Assembly (NCBI RefSeq): GCF_000615975.1
Contig: NZ_BAMP01000002.1
Coordinates: forward strand, 1-64,000
Length of the DNA: 64,000 bases
Direction of reading: 5' to 3'
Origin: Nitratireductor aquibiodomus NL21 = JCM 21793
GTDB lineage: Bacteria > Pseudomonadota > Alphaproteobacteria > Rhizobiales > Rhizobiaceae
Positions 18,220-26,823 of the stretch are shown piece by piece. Both the position numbers and the translations under genes were made by a program. The notes beneath the pieces are model-generated. The model was not told where the DNA came from and did not search any database. It saw only the letters and a list, made by a program, of their open reading frames with translations. Positions within the stretch are counted from its first letter, which is position 1; the number at the start of each line of letters is the position of its first letter.

Positions 18220-18465
18220 TTGGCAACTCCTCAAGCCTGTTCGTGATTTGCCCGCGTGGCGAAAAGGCTCCGTCTCACTGTCGTACGCAGGTCCGCGCTA
18301 AACCGGTCTGAACCGTTTCTTGCCCGTCAATTTGGTTTGAATGCGGCATAGACGACGAGCGGGGTGAACGACAAGGAAAATTGAAGCACTTCCGGTGACT
18401 CTCGCCAAATCCGGGCAGGGGGGCTATGAGAGTCGGGCCCGACATTCGGGGCGCAGACGAGTTTC

Positions 18466-19239
18466 ATGAACGCACTTCTTTCCGATCCGGCATTCTATTT
18501 CGCAGCGGTTCCCGCCGTCATTCTCGTGGGGCTTTCAAAGGGCGGTTTCGGCGGGGCCATGGCCCTGCTTGGCGTGCCAATGCTTTCGCTTGTCGTCTCG
18601 CCGGTGCAGGCCGCGGCCATCCTGCTGCCGATCCTGATCGTCATGGATGTGGTTTCGCTGTGGGCCTGGCGCGGGTTCATGGATCGCAGAACGCTCTCGA
18701 TCATGCTGCCCGGTGCGTTCTTGGGTATTGCCATCGGGTGGGCGACCGCGGCGGTTGTGACGGAAGGGCATGTGCGCCTGATTGTCGGCTTCGTTACACT
18801 CGCCTTTTTCCTGCGGTGGGTTTTCGAGAAGGTGGCAGGGCGTGCGCACATCGCCAACCAGAGCCGTTCACGCGGTACGTTCTGGGGTGGCGTGGCGGGT
18901 TTCACCAGTTTTGTTGCCCACGCGGGCGGGCCGCCCTATCAGGTCTATGCGCTGCCGCTCGGGCACGATCCGCGCGTCTACACGGGGACGAGCGTTGTGT
19001 TCTTCGCCATCGTAAACGCGGTGAAGCTCATTCCCTATTTCGCGCTCGGTCAGTTCGACCGCTCGAACCTGACGGCGTCGCTGATCCTGATCCCGCTCGC
19101 GCCGCTTGCCACCCTTGCCGGCGTGTGGGTGGTCAAACGCATGAAGCCGGCTGTGTTCTATCCCTTCATGTATGTGATGGTGCTGATCGTTTCCCTGAAG
19201 CTCATCCATGACGGCCTGTCCGACCTAATGGGGTGGTGA
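18466..19239 (+). CDS. TSUP (TauE/SafE) family membrane permease
   Basis: 257 residues, about eight membrane helices in two related halves. The TauE/SafE hallmarks are GLSKGGFGGAMALLGVP (23-39) and the repeated element AGFTSFVAHAGGPPYQVYALP in the second half. Members carry sulfite, sulfoacetate, taurine or other small organic anions. No sulfonate genes adjoin it, so the substrate is open. A second, clearly different TSUP protein is encoded at 21781-22632. Confidence 0.88.
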   Translation: MNALLSDPAFYFAAVPAVILVGLSKGGFGGAMALLGVPMLSLVVSPVQAAAILLPILIVMDVVSLWAWRGFMDRRTLSIMLPGAFLGIAIGWATAAVVTEGHVRLIVGFVTLAFFLRWVFEKVAGRAHIANQSRSRGTFWGGVAGFTSFVAHAGGPPYQVYALPLGHDPRVYTGTSVVFFAIVNAVKLIPYFALGQFDRSNLTASLILIPLAPLATLAGVWVVKRMKPAVFYPFMYVMVLIVSLKLIHDGLSDLMGW

Positions 19240-19290
19240 CGGCATCGGAAGCCTGTGCTTAATAAGCAAAAACACTGCGGGAGGATGTTT

Positions 19291-20937
19291 GTGACCGGGA
19301 ACGCTTTTGATCGGGATCTCGACAGGAATCCCGCTAACTTTCAGCCTTTGACACCACTTGTGCTTCTGGAACGCGCCGCAAAAGTCTTTCCCAACGAGGT
19401 GGCGATCATCCATGGCGGCCAGCGGGTGACCTACGCGACGTTCTGGGAGCGTTCGCTGAAGCTGGCCTCAGCGCTTGCCCGCCATGGTATCGGCAAGGGC
19501 GACACGGTTTCCGTCATGCTGTCCAACACGCCGCCCATGCTGGAGGCGCATCACGGTGTGCCGATGACGAAGGCGGTGCTGCATTCGCTCAACACGCGGC
19601 TGGATGCGGCGATCATCGCCTTTCAGCTCGACCATGCGGAGAGCAGGGTGGTCATCGTCGACCGGGAGTTCTCCGATGTGATGAAGGAGGCGCTGGCGCT
19701 GGCGCAGGGCAAGCCGCTGGTGATCGACTATGACGATCCCGAATTTGGCGGGGATGCACCCTATCCGAAGGGTGAGCGCATCGGCAGTGTGGACTATGAA
19801 GCGTTCGTGGCATCGGGGGATGCCGGCTTCACCTGGTCCATGCCGGATGACGAATGGGACGCGATTGCGCTGAATTATACCTCGGGCACGACCGGCAACC
19901 CAAAGGGCGTTGTCTATCACCATCGCGGGGCCGCGCTCATGGCCTATGCCAACACGGTGCATGCCGGGCTCTCGCGGGGGGCGGTCTATCTGTGGACCCT
20001 GCCGATGTTCCACTGCAATGGCTGGTGCTTTCCGTGGACGCTGGCGCTGACGGCGGGCACTCATGTGTGCCTGCGCTGGGTACGGGCAAAGCCCATGTAT
20101 GACGCAATCGCGGAGCATGGCGTAACGCATCTGTGCGGTGCACCGGTGGTGATGTCGGCACTGCTCAACGCTCCTGAGGCCGAGAAGCGGGATTTTTCGC
20201 ACACGGTGACCTTCAACACGGCGGCGGCACCGCCGCCCGAGAGCGTGCTTTCGGCCATGGCCGAGGCGGGGTTCACGGTGACCCATCTCTACGGGCTGAC
20301 GGAAACCTATGGGCCTGCGGTGGTGAACGAGTGGAAAGGCGAGTGGGACGCGCTCGACGGAGCGGGGCAGGCGGCGCGCAAGGCGCGGCAGGGCGTGCGC
20401 TATGCGGCGCTCGAGGGGCTGACTGTGATGGACCCGGAAACGATGACCGAGACGCCGCCCGATGGCGAGACCATCGGCGAGGTGATGTTTCGCGGCAACA
20501 TCGTCATGAAGGGGTATCTCAAGAACAGAAAAGCGACGGACGAGGCGTTTGCCGGGGGCTGGTTCCATTCGGGCGATCTCGGCGTGATGCATCCGGATGG
20601 TTATATCCAGCTCAAGGACCGATCCAAGGACATCATCATCTCCGGCGGCGAGAACATCTCCTCGATCGAGGTGGAGGATGCGCTCTATCGGCATCCTGCC
20701 ATCGCGGCATGCGGGGTGGTGGCCAAAGCGGATGAAAAATGGGGCGAGACGCCGGTGGCCTTCGTGGAGCTGAAACCGGGGCGGGACGCCAGCGCGGAGG
20801 AGATCATCGCGCACTGCCGGTCGCTTCTGGCGCATTTCAAATGTCCGAAAACGGTGGTTTTCTCCGAAATTCCCAAGACGTCCACGGGAAAAATCCAGAA
20901 GTTTCGTCTGCGGGAGCAGGCCCGGGAATTGTCCTGA
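19291..20937 (+). CDS. acyl-CoA synthetase (AMP-dependent ligase)
   Basis: 548 residues of the acyl-adenylate-forming family, close to short/medium-chain fatty acyl-CoA ligases. AMP-binding P-loop LNYTSGTTGNPKGV (about 192), LYGLTETYGP (about 332), GWFHSGDLGV and DRSKDIIISGGENISS (hinge), and the C-terminal catalytic lysine in TSTGKIQKF. It activates a carboxylic acid to its CoA ester. The GTG at 19291 is preferred because gggagg lies 6 bases before it; an in-frame ATG two codons earlier is too close, and TTG at 19255 lacks a site. Confidence 0.9.
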   Translation: MTGNAFDRDLDRNPANFQPLTPLVLLERAAKVFPNEVAIIHGGQRVTYATFWERSLKLASALARHGIGKGDTVSVMLSNTPPMLEAHHGVPMTKAVLHSLNTRLDAAIIAFQLDHAESRVVIVDREFSDVMKEALALAQGKPLVIDYDDPEFGGDAPYPKGERIGSVDYEAFVASGDAGFTWSMPDDEWDAIALNYTSGTTGNPKGVVYHHRGAALMAYANTVHAGLSRGAVYLWTLPMFHCNGWCFPWTLALTAGTHVCLRWVRAKPMYDAIAEHGVTHLCGAPVVMSALLNAPEAEKRDFSHTVTFNTAAAPPPESVLSAMAEAGFTVTHLYGLTETYGPAVVNEWKGEWDALDGAGQAARKARQGVRYAALEGLTVMDPETMTETPPDGETIGEVMFRGNIVMKGYLKNRKATDEAFAGGWFHSGDLGVMHPDGYIQLKDRSKDIIISGGENISSIEVEDALYRHPAIAACGVVAKADEKWGETPVAFVELKPGRDASAEEIIAHCRSLLAHFKCPKTVVFSEIPKTSTGKIQKFRLREQARELS

Positions 20938-20983
20938 ACCGGGCAGTGTCGATCTGCATTCGATTCAAGAATTGGCGGGACTG

Positions 20984-20998
20984 TTAACCGTCCATTAA
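20984..20998. promoter_or_regulatory. perfect CtrA box 1 (TTAA-N7-TTAA)
   Basis: TTAACCGTCCATTAA matches the full CtrA recognition sequence TTAA-N7-TTAA. It lies 46 bases after the acyl-CoA ligase stop and just ahead of the candidate small RNA, a spacing that would place the box over a -35 region for a start near 21020-21026. Confidence 0.7.
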
Positions 20999-21014
20999 GC
21001 TTTACATGCGTTTA

Positions 21015-21119
21015 CTGTGTGTATCCAGTGATCTGGATTCTTACCGAGTGGCTGGAGCCATTCTGTTTGACGCCTCCCTGTTTAAACTCCTGAGAGCCGC
21101 CTTTGCGGCTCTTTTTTTG
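21015..21119 (+). ncRNA. candidate CtrA-controlled small RNA
   Basis: No open frame explains this segment. It holds a 6-bp hairpin ATCCAG-TGAT-CTGGAT (21023-21038), a second small inverted repeat TGGC/GCCA (21049-21060), an unpaired pyrimidine stretch gcctccctg (21071-21079) that resembles the anti-Shine-Dalgarno CCUCC motifs of alphaproteobacterial sRNAs, and a strong terminator (21093-21119). A CtrA box stands upstream at promoter distance. The 5' end is a guess. It could instead be only the distal 3' UTR of the acyl-CoA ligase. Confidence 0.45.
21093..21119 (+). terminator. intrinsic terminator
   Basis: 8-bp stem AGAGCCGC (21093-21100) / GCGGCTCT (21105-21112) with a CTTT loop and a run of T's (21112-21118). 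Confidence 0.9.
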
Positions 21120-21132
21120 TCCAAATTGAGTA

Positions 21133-21147
21133 TTAACCCTTTGTTAA
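21133..21147. promoter_or_regulatory. perfect CtrA box 2, rcdA promoter
   Basis: TTAACCCTTTGTTAA, a second exact TTAA-N7-TTAA, 134 bases upstream of the rcdA start and just after the terminator. In Caulobacter rcdA belongs to the CtrA regulon, so a CtrA box here fits direct activation. Confidence 0.75.
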
Positions 21148-21281
21148 GGAAGAACTTGCCAACAGCTGTGCACAAGCCCATTCTTGAGTGACGTGCCGGC
21201 ATTGAGAGTCAGGCGCACTTGTGATTGAACGCATCAACCGGCGGTGGCCGGAAAAATTGTATCTGGTGGGGCGTAGGCACA

Positions 21282-21815
21282 ATGATTGACAACGGGAACG
21301 GTCGCGCGACCACGATCAAGCTGGCCGAGCATCGCGTGTTCTCGGATTCGTTCAAACCCCTTTACAATCAGGGCATGAGCCTGGTCGAGGAGGCTGCGGA
21401 GTATCTCGACGGCGATGGGCGCGCGGAGGCAAAGCGCCTGACGCGCGCTGGAGCCGCGCTCTATGCGGCCGAATCCATGCGCCTGACGACACGCCTCATG
21501 CAGCTCGCATCCTGGCTGCTCCTTCAGCGCGCGGCCAACTCCGGCGAGATGACCCGTGAGCAGGTGGCGGCAGAGAAATCCAAGGTGCGTCTCGATACGC
21601 ACTCACCACAAGAACAGGCACAGGGCTGGTCCGACCTTCCCGAGAAATTCCAGAGTCTCGTGGTGCGCTCGATGCGTCTTCAGGATCTGGTGCGGCGCAT
21701 GGATGAAGAAATCTACGGTGGTGCCCCGGCGCGGGCGGAAGAAGCCGAGCTTTTCGGCAACAATCCAGTCTATGAGCAGATCACTCTCCTGAAAACAGCA
21801 TTCGGCCACCGCTGA
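21282..21815 (+). CDS. rcdA: RcdA-like protein (DUF1465), regulator of CtrA degradation
   Basis: 177 residues of the DUF1465/RcdA family, known in Caulobacter as the adaptor that, with CpdR and PopA, delivers the cell-cycle regulator CtrA to ClpXP. It is all-helical: FSDSFKPLYNQGMSLVEEAAEYLDG, then LYAAESMRLTTRLMQLASWLLLQRA, then FQSLVVRSMRLQDLVRRMDEEIYG. The ATG at 21282 gives the family length; 19 more in-frame codons upstream are unlike it. Two perfect CtrA boxes lie upstream, one 134 bases before the start. The last 35 bases overlap the convergent TSUP gene. Confidence 0.85.
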   Translation: MIDNGNGRATTIKLAEHRVFSDSFKPLYNQGMSLVEEAAEYLDGDGRAEAKRLTRAGAALYAAESMRLTTRLMQLASWLLLQRAANSGEMTREQVAAEKSKVRLDTHSPQEQAQGWSDLPEKFQSLVVRSMRLQDLVRRMDEEIYGGAPARAEEAELFGNNPVYEQITLLKTAFGHR

Positions 21816-22632
21816 ACAGCCAGTCGAACACGATCTCTGTGAGCGGCAGCGCAATCAGCGCCGAGGCGATGATGAGCGTGAAGGCGAGGCGGCGATAGGT
21901 CGTGTCGCTGGCGATGCCATAGAGCCTGCCGCCAACGAGCAGGCTGAGCATGTAGGGCGGGATCATCAGGAGCCCCAGCATGACGCGTGAATGCTCGAAC
22001 AGGCCGGCCGCCCACAGATTGCCGGCGGAGAAGATCTCTGAAATCAGGAAAAGCGTCATCAGATTGGCGCGCACAACCGCGACCGGCAGCGTTGACGCCA
22101 TCCAGTATATGATGACGGGCGGGCCGGGAATGGCGGCGATGCCTGACAGGGTTCCGGCAATGCTGCCAATGCCGAAAGAGAGGGGAAGGCTGCGCGGCCC
22201 GTGATAGCGCCAGCCGCTGCGCAGGGTAAGCGCGCAGGCAAGGATGATCACGCAGATGACCCAGCGCAACACGGTCTCGTCTCCGTTTTTCAGGATGTAG
22301 ACGCCGAGCGGCACGAACAGCGCCAGGCCGGCAAGCACCGGCAGAACCTCGCGCCAGCGGGCAAGTTTTACGACGGGAAGCGCTACCGGCAGGGTGGGCA
22401 GCGAATCGATGATGACGAGCAGGACGACCGCCGTCACGGGGTCGTAGAGCGCTCCGGCGATCGGGGCGACGATCAGGCCGGTGCCGAAACCCGAAAGCCC
22501 GCGCACAACGCCAGCCGCCAGCACGGTGGCGATCAGAAGGGCGAGACTGAGGTCGAATTCGGGCAGACTTCCATCTCCTGAAAAGGGCGCTGGCGAGCCC
22601 GCTTCTTCGCTCGTGCTGCTTGTGCGTGGCAA
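21781..22632 (-). CDS. TSUP (TauE/SafE) family membrane permease, second copy
   Basis: 283 residues, about eight membrane helices. TSUP signature in the first helix pair: [18 protein letters not shown]; second half [26 protein letters not shown]. It is not a recent duplicate of the TSUP gene at 18466, since the two share only the motifs. Its 3' end overlaps rcdA by 35 bases in the opposite direction. It is divergent from ruvC, whose start is 28 bases away, so the two promoters must overlap each other's coding ends. Substrate unknown. Confidence 0.85.
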   Translation of the reverse strand: MPRTSSTSEEAGSPAPFSGDGSLPEFDLSLALLIATVLAAGVVRGLSGFGTGLIVAPIAGALYDPVTAVVLLVIIDSLPTLPVALPVVKLARWREVLPVLAGLALFVPLGVYILKNGDETVLRWVICVIILACALTLRSGWRYHGPRSLPLSFGIGSIAGTLSGIAAIPGPPVIIYWMASTLPVAVVRANLMTLFLISEIFSAGNLWAAGLFEHSRVMLGLLMIPPYMLSLLVGGRLYGIASDTTYRRLAFTLIIASALIALPLTEIVFDWLFSGGRMLFSGE

Positions 22633-22660
22633 TGGGCCTGCCCACGGCTATGTTAGTGCC

Positions 22661-23176
22661 ATGAACACACCGATTCGAATTCTCGGCATCGATCCCGGGC
22701 TCCGGCGCACAGGCTGGGCCATCATCGATGCGCAGGGCAACTCCCTGCGCTTTGTGGGTGCTGGCACCGTGACGTCCGACGGCAAGGCCGATCTGGCCTC
22801 CAGACTGTGCCAGCTGCATGACGGGCTCGATGCCATTCTGCATGACCATCGACCGGATGAAGCGGCGGTGGAGGCGACCTTCGTCAACAAGGATGCCTCG
22901 GCGACGCTGAAGCTCGGCCAGGCGCGGGGCATCGCCATGCTGGTGCCGGCGCGGGCCGGTCTTCCGGTGGCCGAATATGCGCCCAATGCGGTGAAGAAAA
23001 CCGTGATCGGGGTCGGTCACGGCGACAAGAAACAGATTCACATGATGGTGAAGGTGCTGATGCCGAAGGCGCGGTTTGACACGGATGACGCGGCGGATGC
23101 GATCGCCATCGCCATCTGTCATGCCCATCACAGGCAATCCGCCACCTCCCGACTGGCCATGGAAGCACTGAAATGA
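22661..23176 (+). CDS. ruvC: Holliday junction resolvase RuvC
   Basis: 171 residues. Catalytic acids are visible in [12 protein letters not shown] (Asp11), AVEATFVN (Glu) and the C-terminal [19 protein letters not shown]. It cuts Holliday junctions made by recombination, together with RuvAB encoded directly after. The ATG at 22661 is right before [13 protein letters not shown]; a long upstream extension in frame is spurious. Its stop overlaps the ruvA start by four bases. Confidence 0.96.
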   Translation: MNTPIRILGIDPGLRRTGWAIIDAQGNSLRFVGAGTVTSDGKADLASRLCQLHDGLDAILHDHRPDEAAVEATFVNKDASATLKLGQARGIAMLVPARAGLPVAEYAPNAVKKTVIGVGHGDKKQIHMMVKVLMPKARFDTDDAADAIAIAICHAHHRQSATSRLAMEALK

Positions 23177-23792
23177 TCGGAAAACTGAAGGGCATCATCG
23201 ACGAGATCGCCGAAGATCACTGCATCATCGATGTGGGGGGCGTCGGGTATGTCGCCTATTGTCCGGCGCGGACGCTGGCAGCACTCGACGGTGAGGGGAC
23301 GGCTGTGACGCTGTTCATCGAGACCTATGTGCGCGAGGACATGATCCGGCTTTACGGCTTTCGCAGCGCGCTGGAGCGCGAATGGTTCCGCCTTTTGCAG
23401 AACAATGTGCAGGGCGTGGGGGCCAAGGTGGCGCTTTCAGTGCTTTCGACACTTTCGGCTTCGGAACTGGCCAATGCGATTGCGCTGAAGGATGCGGCGA
23501 CCGTGGCGCGTGCGCCGGGCGTGGGCAAGAAGGTTGCCGAGCGCATCGTCACCGAACTGAAGAGCAAGGCGCCTGCCTATGCCGGAGAGGCAACCGGCAC
23601 GATCGGCCTGAAGCAGGAACTGGGTGAGGGGGCTGCGCCGGCACCGGTGTCCGACGCGGTATCGGCGCTCTCAAATCTCGCTATTCGCGCGACGTGGCGG
23701 CGAATGCCGTCGCTGCCGCAATGAAGGCAGCGGGCGAGGGCGCGGATGCGGGCACGCTGATCAGGCTTGGCCTGAAGGAACTGGCGCGCTAG
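23173..23792 (+). pseudogene. ruvA: Holliday junction branch-migration protein RuvA, frameshifted near the end
   Basis: RuvA binds the four-way junction and loads the RuvB motor. Domain I ([12 protein letters not shown]), the helix-hairpin-helix region ([14 protein letters not shown] and [17 protein letters not shown]) and the linker are intact to SALSNL. The frame then shifts: restoring one G at 23680 (aatctcGgctattcg) gives [24 protein letters not shown] and ends at the stop at 23790-23792 after LGLKELAR, the normal domain III that contacts RuvB. The rebuilt protein is 206 residues. Probably a sequence error, since ruvB and ruvC are intact. Confidence 0.92.
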
Positions 23793-23847
23793 TCAGGGCC
23801 ATGAGCGCGCTGTTTGCGCTGTATGATTGTGAAATGGAAGTCTGCGG

Positions 23848-24894
23848 ATGACGGATGGCGACAGGCTGATTGCAGCCGACAAGCGCGGTGAGGACCTGGA
23901 CTCGACGATGCGTCCGCAGTCGCTGGACGATTTCGTCGGGCAGAAAGCGGCGCGCGCCAATCTGAAAGTTTTCATTGAAGCTGCGCGTGGACGCGGCGAG
24001 GCGCTGGACCATGTGCTTTTTGTCGGGCCGCCCGGCCTTGGCAAGACCACGCTGGCGCAGATCATGGCGCGCGAGCTGGGGGTGAATTTCCGTTCCACCT
24101 CTGGCCCGGTGATCGCAAAGGCGGGTGATCTGGCGGCGCTTTTGACCAATCTCGAAGAGCGCGATGTGCTCTTCATCGATGAAATCCACCGGCTGAACCC
24201 GGCGGTGGAGGAAATTCTCTATCCAGCCATGGAGGATTTTCAGCTCGACCTGATCATCGGCGAGGGGCCGGCCGCGCGCTCGGTGAAGATCGATCTTGCC
24301 AAGTTCACGCTGGTGGCGGCGACGACGCGGCTTGGCCTTCTGACGACGCCGCTGCGCGACCGTTTCGGCATTCCCGTGCGGCTCGATTTCTACACGGTCG
24401 ATGAACTGCAATCGATCGTTACGCGCGGTTCGCGCATTCTCGGGCTGCCGCTTGCGAATGACGGAGCGGAGGAAATCGCACGCCGGGCGCGGGGCACGCC
24501 ACGCATTGCCGGGCGCCTTTTGCGCCGGGTGCGGGATTTCGCCACTGTGGCGGGCGCAAGCGAGGTGACGCGCAAGGTTGCCGACGAGGCGCTTTCGCGG
24601 CTTGAAGTGGATGCGCTTGGCCTCGATCAGCTCGACCGGCGCTACCTCACCATGATTGTGGAGAATTTCGGCGGCGGGCCGGTGGGCATCGAGACGATAG
24701 CGGCAGCACTTTCTGAACCGCGCGACGCCATCGAGGACATCATCGAGCCCTATCTGATCCAGCAGGGCTTCATCCAGCGCACCCCGCGCGGGCGCGTGCT
24801 CGCCGCCAGGGCATGGCGCCACATGGGGCTTCAGCCGCCGAAGGAATTGGCGGAAGCGCAGATCAGCCTGTTTCAGCAGGGGGATGGGGAATGA
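23848..24894 (+). CDS. ruvB: Holliday junction branch-migration ATPase RuvB
   Basis: 348 residues, complete AAA+ helicase motor. Begins with the [11 protein letters not shown] segment; Walker [13 protein letters not shown] (about 60), Walker [12 protein letters not shown] (about 108), sensor 1 AATTRLG, arginine finger LRDRFGI, sensor 2 [17 protein letters not shown], and a C-terminal winged helix ending in [12 protein letters not shown]. It drives branch migration with RuvA. Its stop overlaps the ybgC start (ATGA). Confidence 0.97.
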   Translation: MTDGDRLIAADKRGEDLDSTMRPQSLDDFVGQKAARANLKVFIEAARGRGEALDHVLFVGPPGLGKTTLAQIMARELGVNFRSTSGPVIAKAGDLAALLTNLEERDVLFIDEIHRLNPAVEEILYPAMEDFQLDLIIGEGPAARSVKIDLAKFTLVAATTRLGLLTTPLRDRFGIPVRLDFYTVDELQSIVTRGSRILGLPLANDGAEEIARRARGTPRIAGRLLRRVRDFATVAGASEVTRKVADEALSRLEVDALGLDQLDRRYLTMIVENFGGGPVGIETIAAALSEPRDAIEDIIEPYLIQQGFIQRTPRGRVLAARAWRHMGLQPPKELAEAQISLFQQGDGE

Positions 24895-25358
24895 ACGCCG
24901 GCTCGGGCGAAGACCTGACGGTCGGGCTTTCGGGTGAGCTGACCGATTTCGGGCATCGGCTCGTGGCGCGGGTCTATTTCGCAGATACGGATTTCACCGG
25001 CGTAGTCTATCACGCACGCTATCTGGAGTTTCTGGAGCGGGGACGCTCGGATTTCCTGCGGCTGGCCGGTGTGCATCATACCGAACTGGCCGATGGGAAG
25101 CATGGCGAGGTGCTTTCCTGGGTCGTACGGCGGATGGAGATCGATTTTCGCCAGCCCGCCCGTGTTGACGACATCGTGACGGTGGAGACACGCACCGAGG
25201 CAATCTCCGGCGCACGCATTCACATGGCGCAGCGGCTTCTGCGCGGCGAGAACGTGCTGGTGGAGGCAAAAGTCGAAGCGGCCATCATCGGCGCATCGGG
25301 ACGACCGCGGCGGTTTCCGAAAGAGTGGATCGCGGCGTTCAAGCCGAAGGACAGGTGA
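24891..25358 (+). CDS. ybgC: tol-pal-associated acyl-CoA thioesterase YbgC
   Basis: 155 residues, hotdog fold of the 4-hydroxybenzoyl-CoA thioesterase type. The family catalytic loop is [30 protein letters not shown], with the catalytic Asp in DTDFTG. It hydrolyses acyl-CoA thioesters, is thought to work at the inner membrane and is regularly found ahead of tolQ, as here. The ATG overlaps the ruvB stop, so it is translationally coupled to ruvB. Confidence 0.93.
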   Translation: MNAGSGEDLTVGLSGELTDFGHRLVARVYFADTDFTGVVYHARYLEFLERGRSDFLRLAGVHHTELADGKHGEVLSWVVRRMEIDFRQPARVDDIVTVETRTEAISGARIHMAQRLLRGENVLVEAKVEAAIIGASGRPRRFPKEWIAAFKPKDR

Positions 25359-25434
25359 AACACATTTCGTGATTGCAGGCGCTTTTGCACATCTCGTCCG
25401 CGGGATGCCTGCGCGCGAGAACATCTCCTAACGC

Positions 25435-25454
25435 TTAATTAACCATAACGGTTC
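25435..25454. promoter_or_regulatory. possible CtrA half-site before tolQ
   Basis: TTAATTAACCATAACGGTTC contains TTAACCAT (25439-25446), a form used by CtrA half-sites, inside the 282-base gap before tolQ. No second TTAA at the N7 spacing is present, so only weak support. Confidence 0.3.
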
Positions 25455-25640
25455 ATGAAGAAAACCATGAAATCCGTAGCGAATCCGTGCGCCTTCCTTT
25501 CACCAAATTTTACCGGATAAAGGGGCGTTGAAGCATCTCGCGGGGACGCCTCGGATCGGACGCAGGCAACGGCACGCAAGCAGGGGCGCGGCCGAGACCG
25601 AGATGTACGCCCCGCCCTGATCTTAAGAGGATGTTGATCC

Positions 25641-26354
25641 ATGGAAAGTGTTACGCTCGCCGCACCGGGTGGGGAGTTGTCGATCTGGGCTTTGTTCTGG
25701 CAGGCAGGCTGGGTGGTCAAGCTGGTCATGATCGGCCTGCTTGTCGCATCGGTCTGGACCTGGGCGATCATCGTTGACAAGCTAATTGCCTATGCTCGCA
25801 TGCGCACGGCCCTCAACCGCTTTGAAAAGACTTTCTGGTCGGGCCAGTCGCTTGAGGAACTCTACCGTGCGCTTTCGGACCGCAAGACCACCGGCATGGG
25901 CTCAATCTTCGTGGCCGCCATGCGCGAGTGGAAGAAGAGTTTTGAGAAAGGCGCGCGCTCGCCCATCGGCCTGCAGACGCGCATCGACAAGGCAATGGAC
26001 CTGGCGCTCACGCGTGAGATGGAGCGGCTTGAGAGCCGGCTCGGCTTCCTTGCCTCCATCGGCTCGGCGGCCCCTTTCATCGGTCTGTTTGGCACGGTGG
26101 TCGGTATCATGACCTCATTCCAGGCGATTGCCGGTTCCAAGTCCACCAATCTGGCGGTTGTGGCACCAGGTATCGCCGAGGCTCTGCTGGCCACGGCCAT
26201 AGGTCTTCTGGCCGCCATTCCCGCGGTTATCGCCTACAACAAGCTGTCATCCGACGCGGGCAAGCTCGCCGGACGGATGGAAGGCTTTGCGGACGAATTT
26301 TCGACCATTCTCTCGCGGCAGATCGACGAGAAGGTCGCCGCGAAGGCGGCTTAG
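25641..26354 (+). CDS. tolQ: Tol-Pal system protein TolQ
   Basis: 237 residues, inner-membrane channel component of the Tol-Pal envelope machine, which uses the proton gradient with TolR to power TolA. Three membrane helices: about 22-45, 130-155 (LGFLASIGSAAPFIGLFGTVVGIM) and 165-190 (VVAPGIAEALLATAIGLLAAIPAVIAYN). The conserved threonine/proline channel residues are in place. It heads tolQRAB-pal; tolR follows after 9 bases. The ATG is preceded by aagaggatgttgatcc. Confidence 0.96.
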   Translation: MESVTLAAPGGELSIWALFWQAGWVVKLVMIGLLVASVWTWAIIVDKLIAYARMRTALNRFEKTFWSGQSLEELYRALSDRKTTGMGSIFVAAMREWKKSFEKGARSPIGLQTRIDKAMDLALTREMERLESRLGFLASIGSAAPFIGLFGTVVGIMTSFQAIAGSKSTNLAVVAPGIAEALLATAIGLLAAIPAVIAYNKLSSDAGKLAGRMEGFADEFSTILSRQIDEKVAAKAA

Positions 26355-26363
26355 GAGCGCACA

Positions 26364-26819
26364 ATGGGTATGTCAGTCGGATCGGCGGGCGGAAGAAACG
26401 GACGGCGGCGTGGCCGCCGGGGCTCGCGCTCGGGTCTGATCTCCGAGATCAACGTGACGCCTTTCGTGGACGTGATGCTGGTGCTGCTCATCATCTTTAT
26501 GGTGGCTGCACCGCTTCTGACGGTGGGCGTGCCGATCGATCTTCCGGAGACGCAGGCCAAGGCGCTGAACTCGGAGACACAGCCAATCACGGTTTCGGTC
26601 AACAATGAGGGCCAGATCTATCTGCAGGAGACAGAGGTGCCGATCGAAGAAGTGGTGCCGAAGCTGCAGGCGATTGCGCGCTCGGGCTATGACGAGCGCA
26701 TCTATGTGCGCGGCGACCGCGCGGCCGACTACGGCACGGTGATGCGCGTGATGGCGCGCATCTCGGCTGCCGGATATCGCAATCTCGGCCTGGTCACGCT
26801 GCAGGAAGAAGGCAATTGA
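26364..26819 (+). CDS. tolR: Tol-Pal system protein TolR
   Basis: 151 residues: an arginine-rich cytoplasmic N-terminus (RNGRRRGRRGSRS), one membrane helix with the functional aspartate in INVTPFVDVMLVLLIIFMV, and a periplasmic domain (LPETQAKALNSETQPITVSV onward). It pairs with TolQ as the stator. tolA follows after 4 bases. The basic N-terminus is longer than in E. coli but usual for rhizobia. Confidence 0.96.
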   Translation: MGMSVGSAGGRNGRRRGRRGSRSGLISEINVTPFVDVMLVLLIIFMVAAPLLTVGVPIDLPETQAKALNSETQPITVSVNNEGQIYLQETEVPIEEVVPKLQAIARSGYDERIYVRGDRAADYGTVMRVMARISAAGYRNLGLVTLQEEGN

Positions 26820-26823
26820 CCAA

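Noticed and set aside
18220-18465. TPP riboswitch before the thiamine-phosphate-synthase-like gene
   Set aside because: The conserved THI-box core is not present in the gap, so the gene is not called riboswitch-controlled.
21770-23137. 455-codon minus-strand frame spanning the TSUP gene and ruvC
   Set aside because: It overlaps two clearly conserved genes in a different frame and has shadow-type composition.
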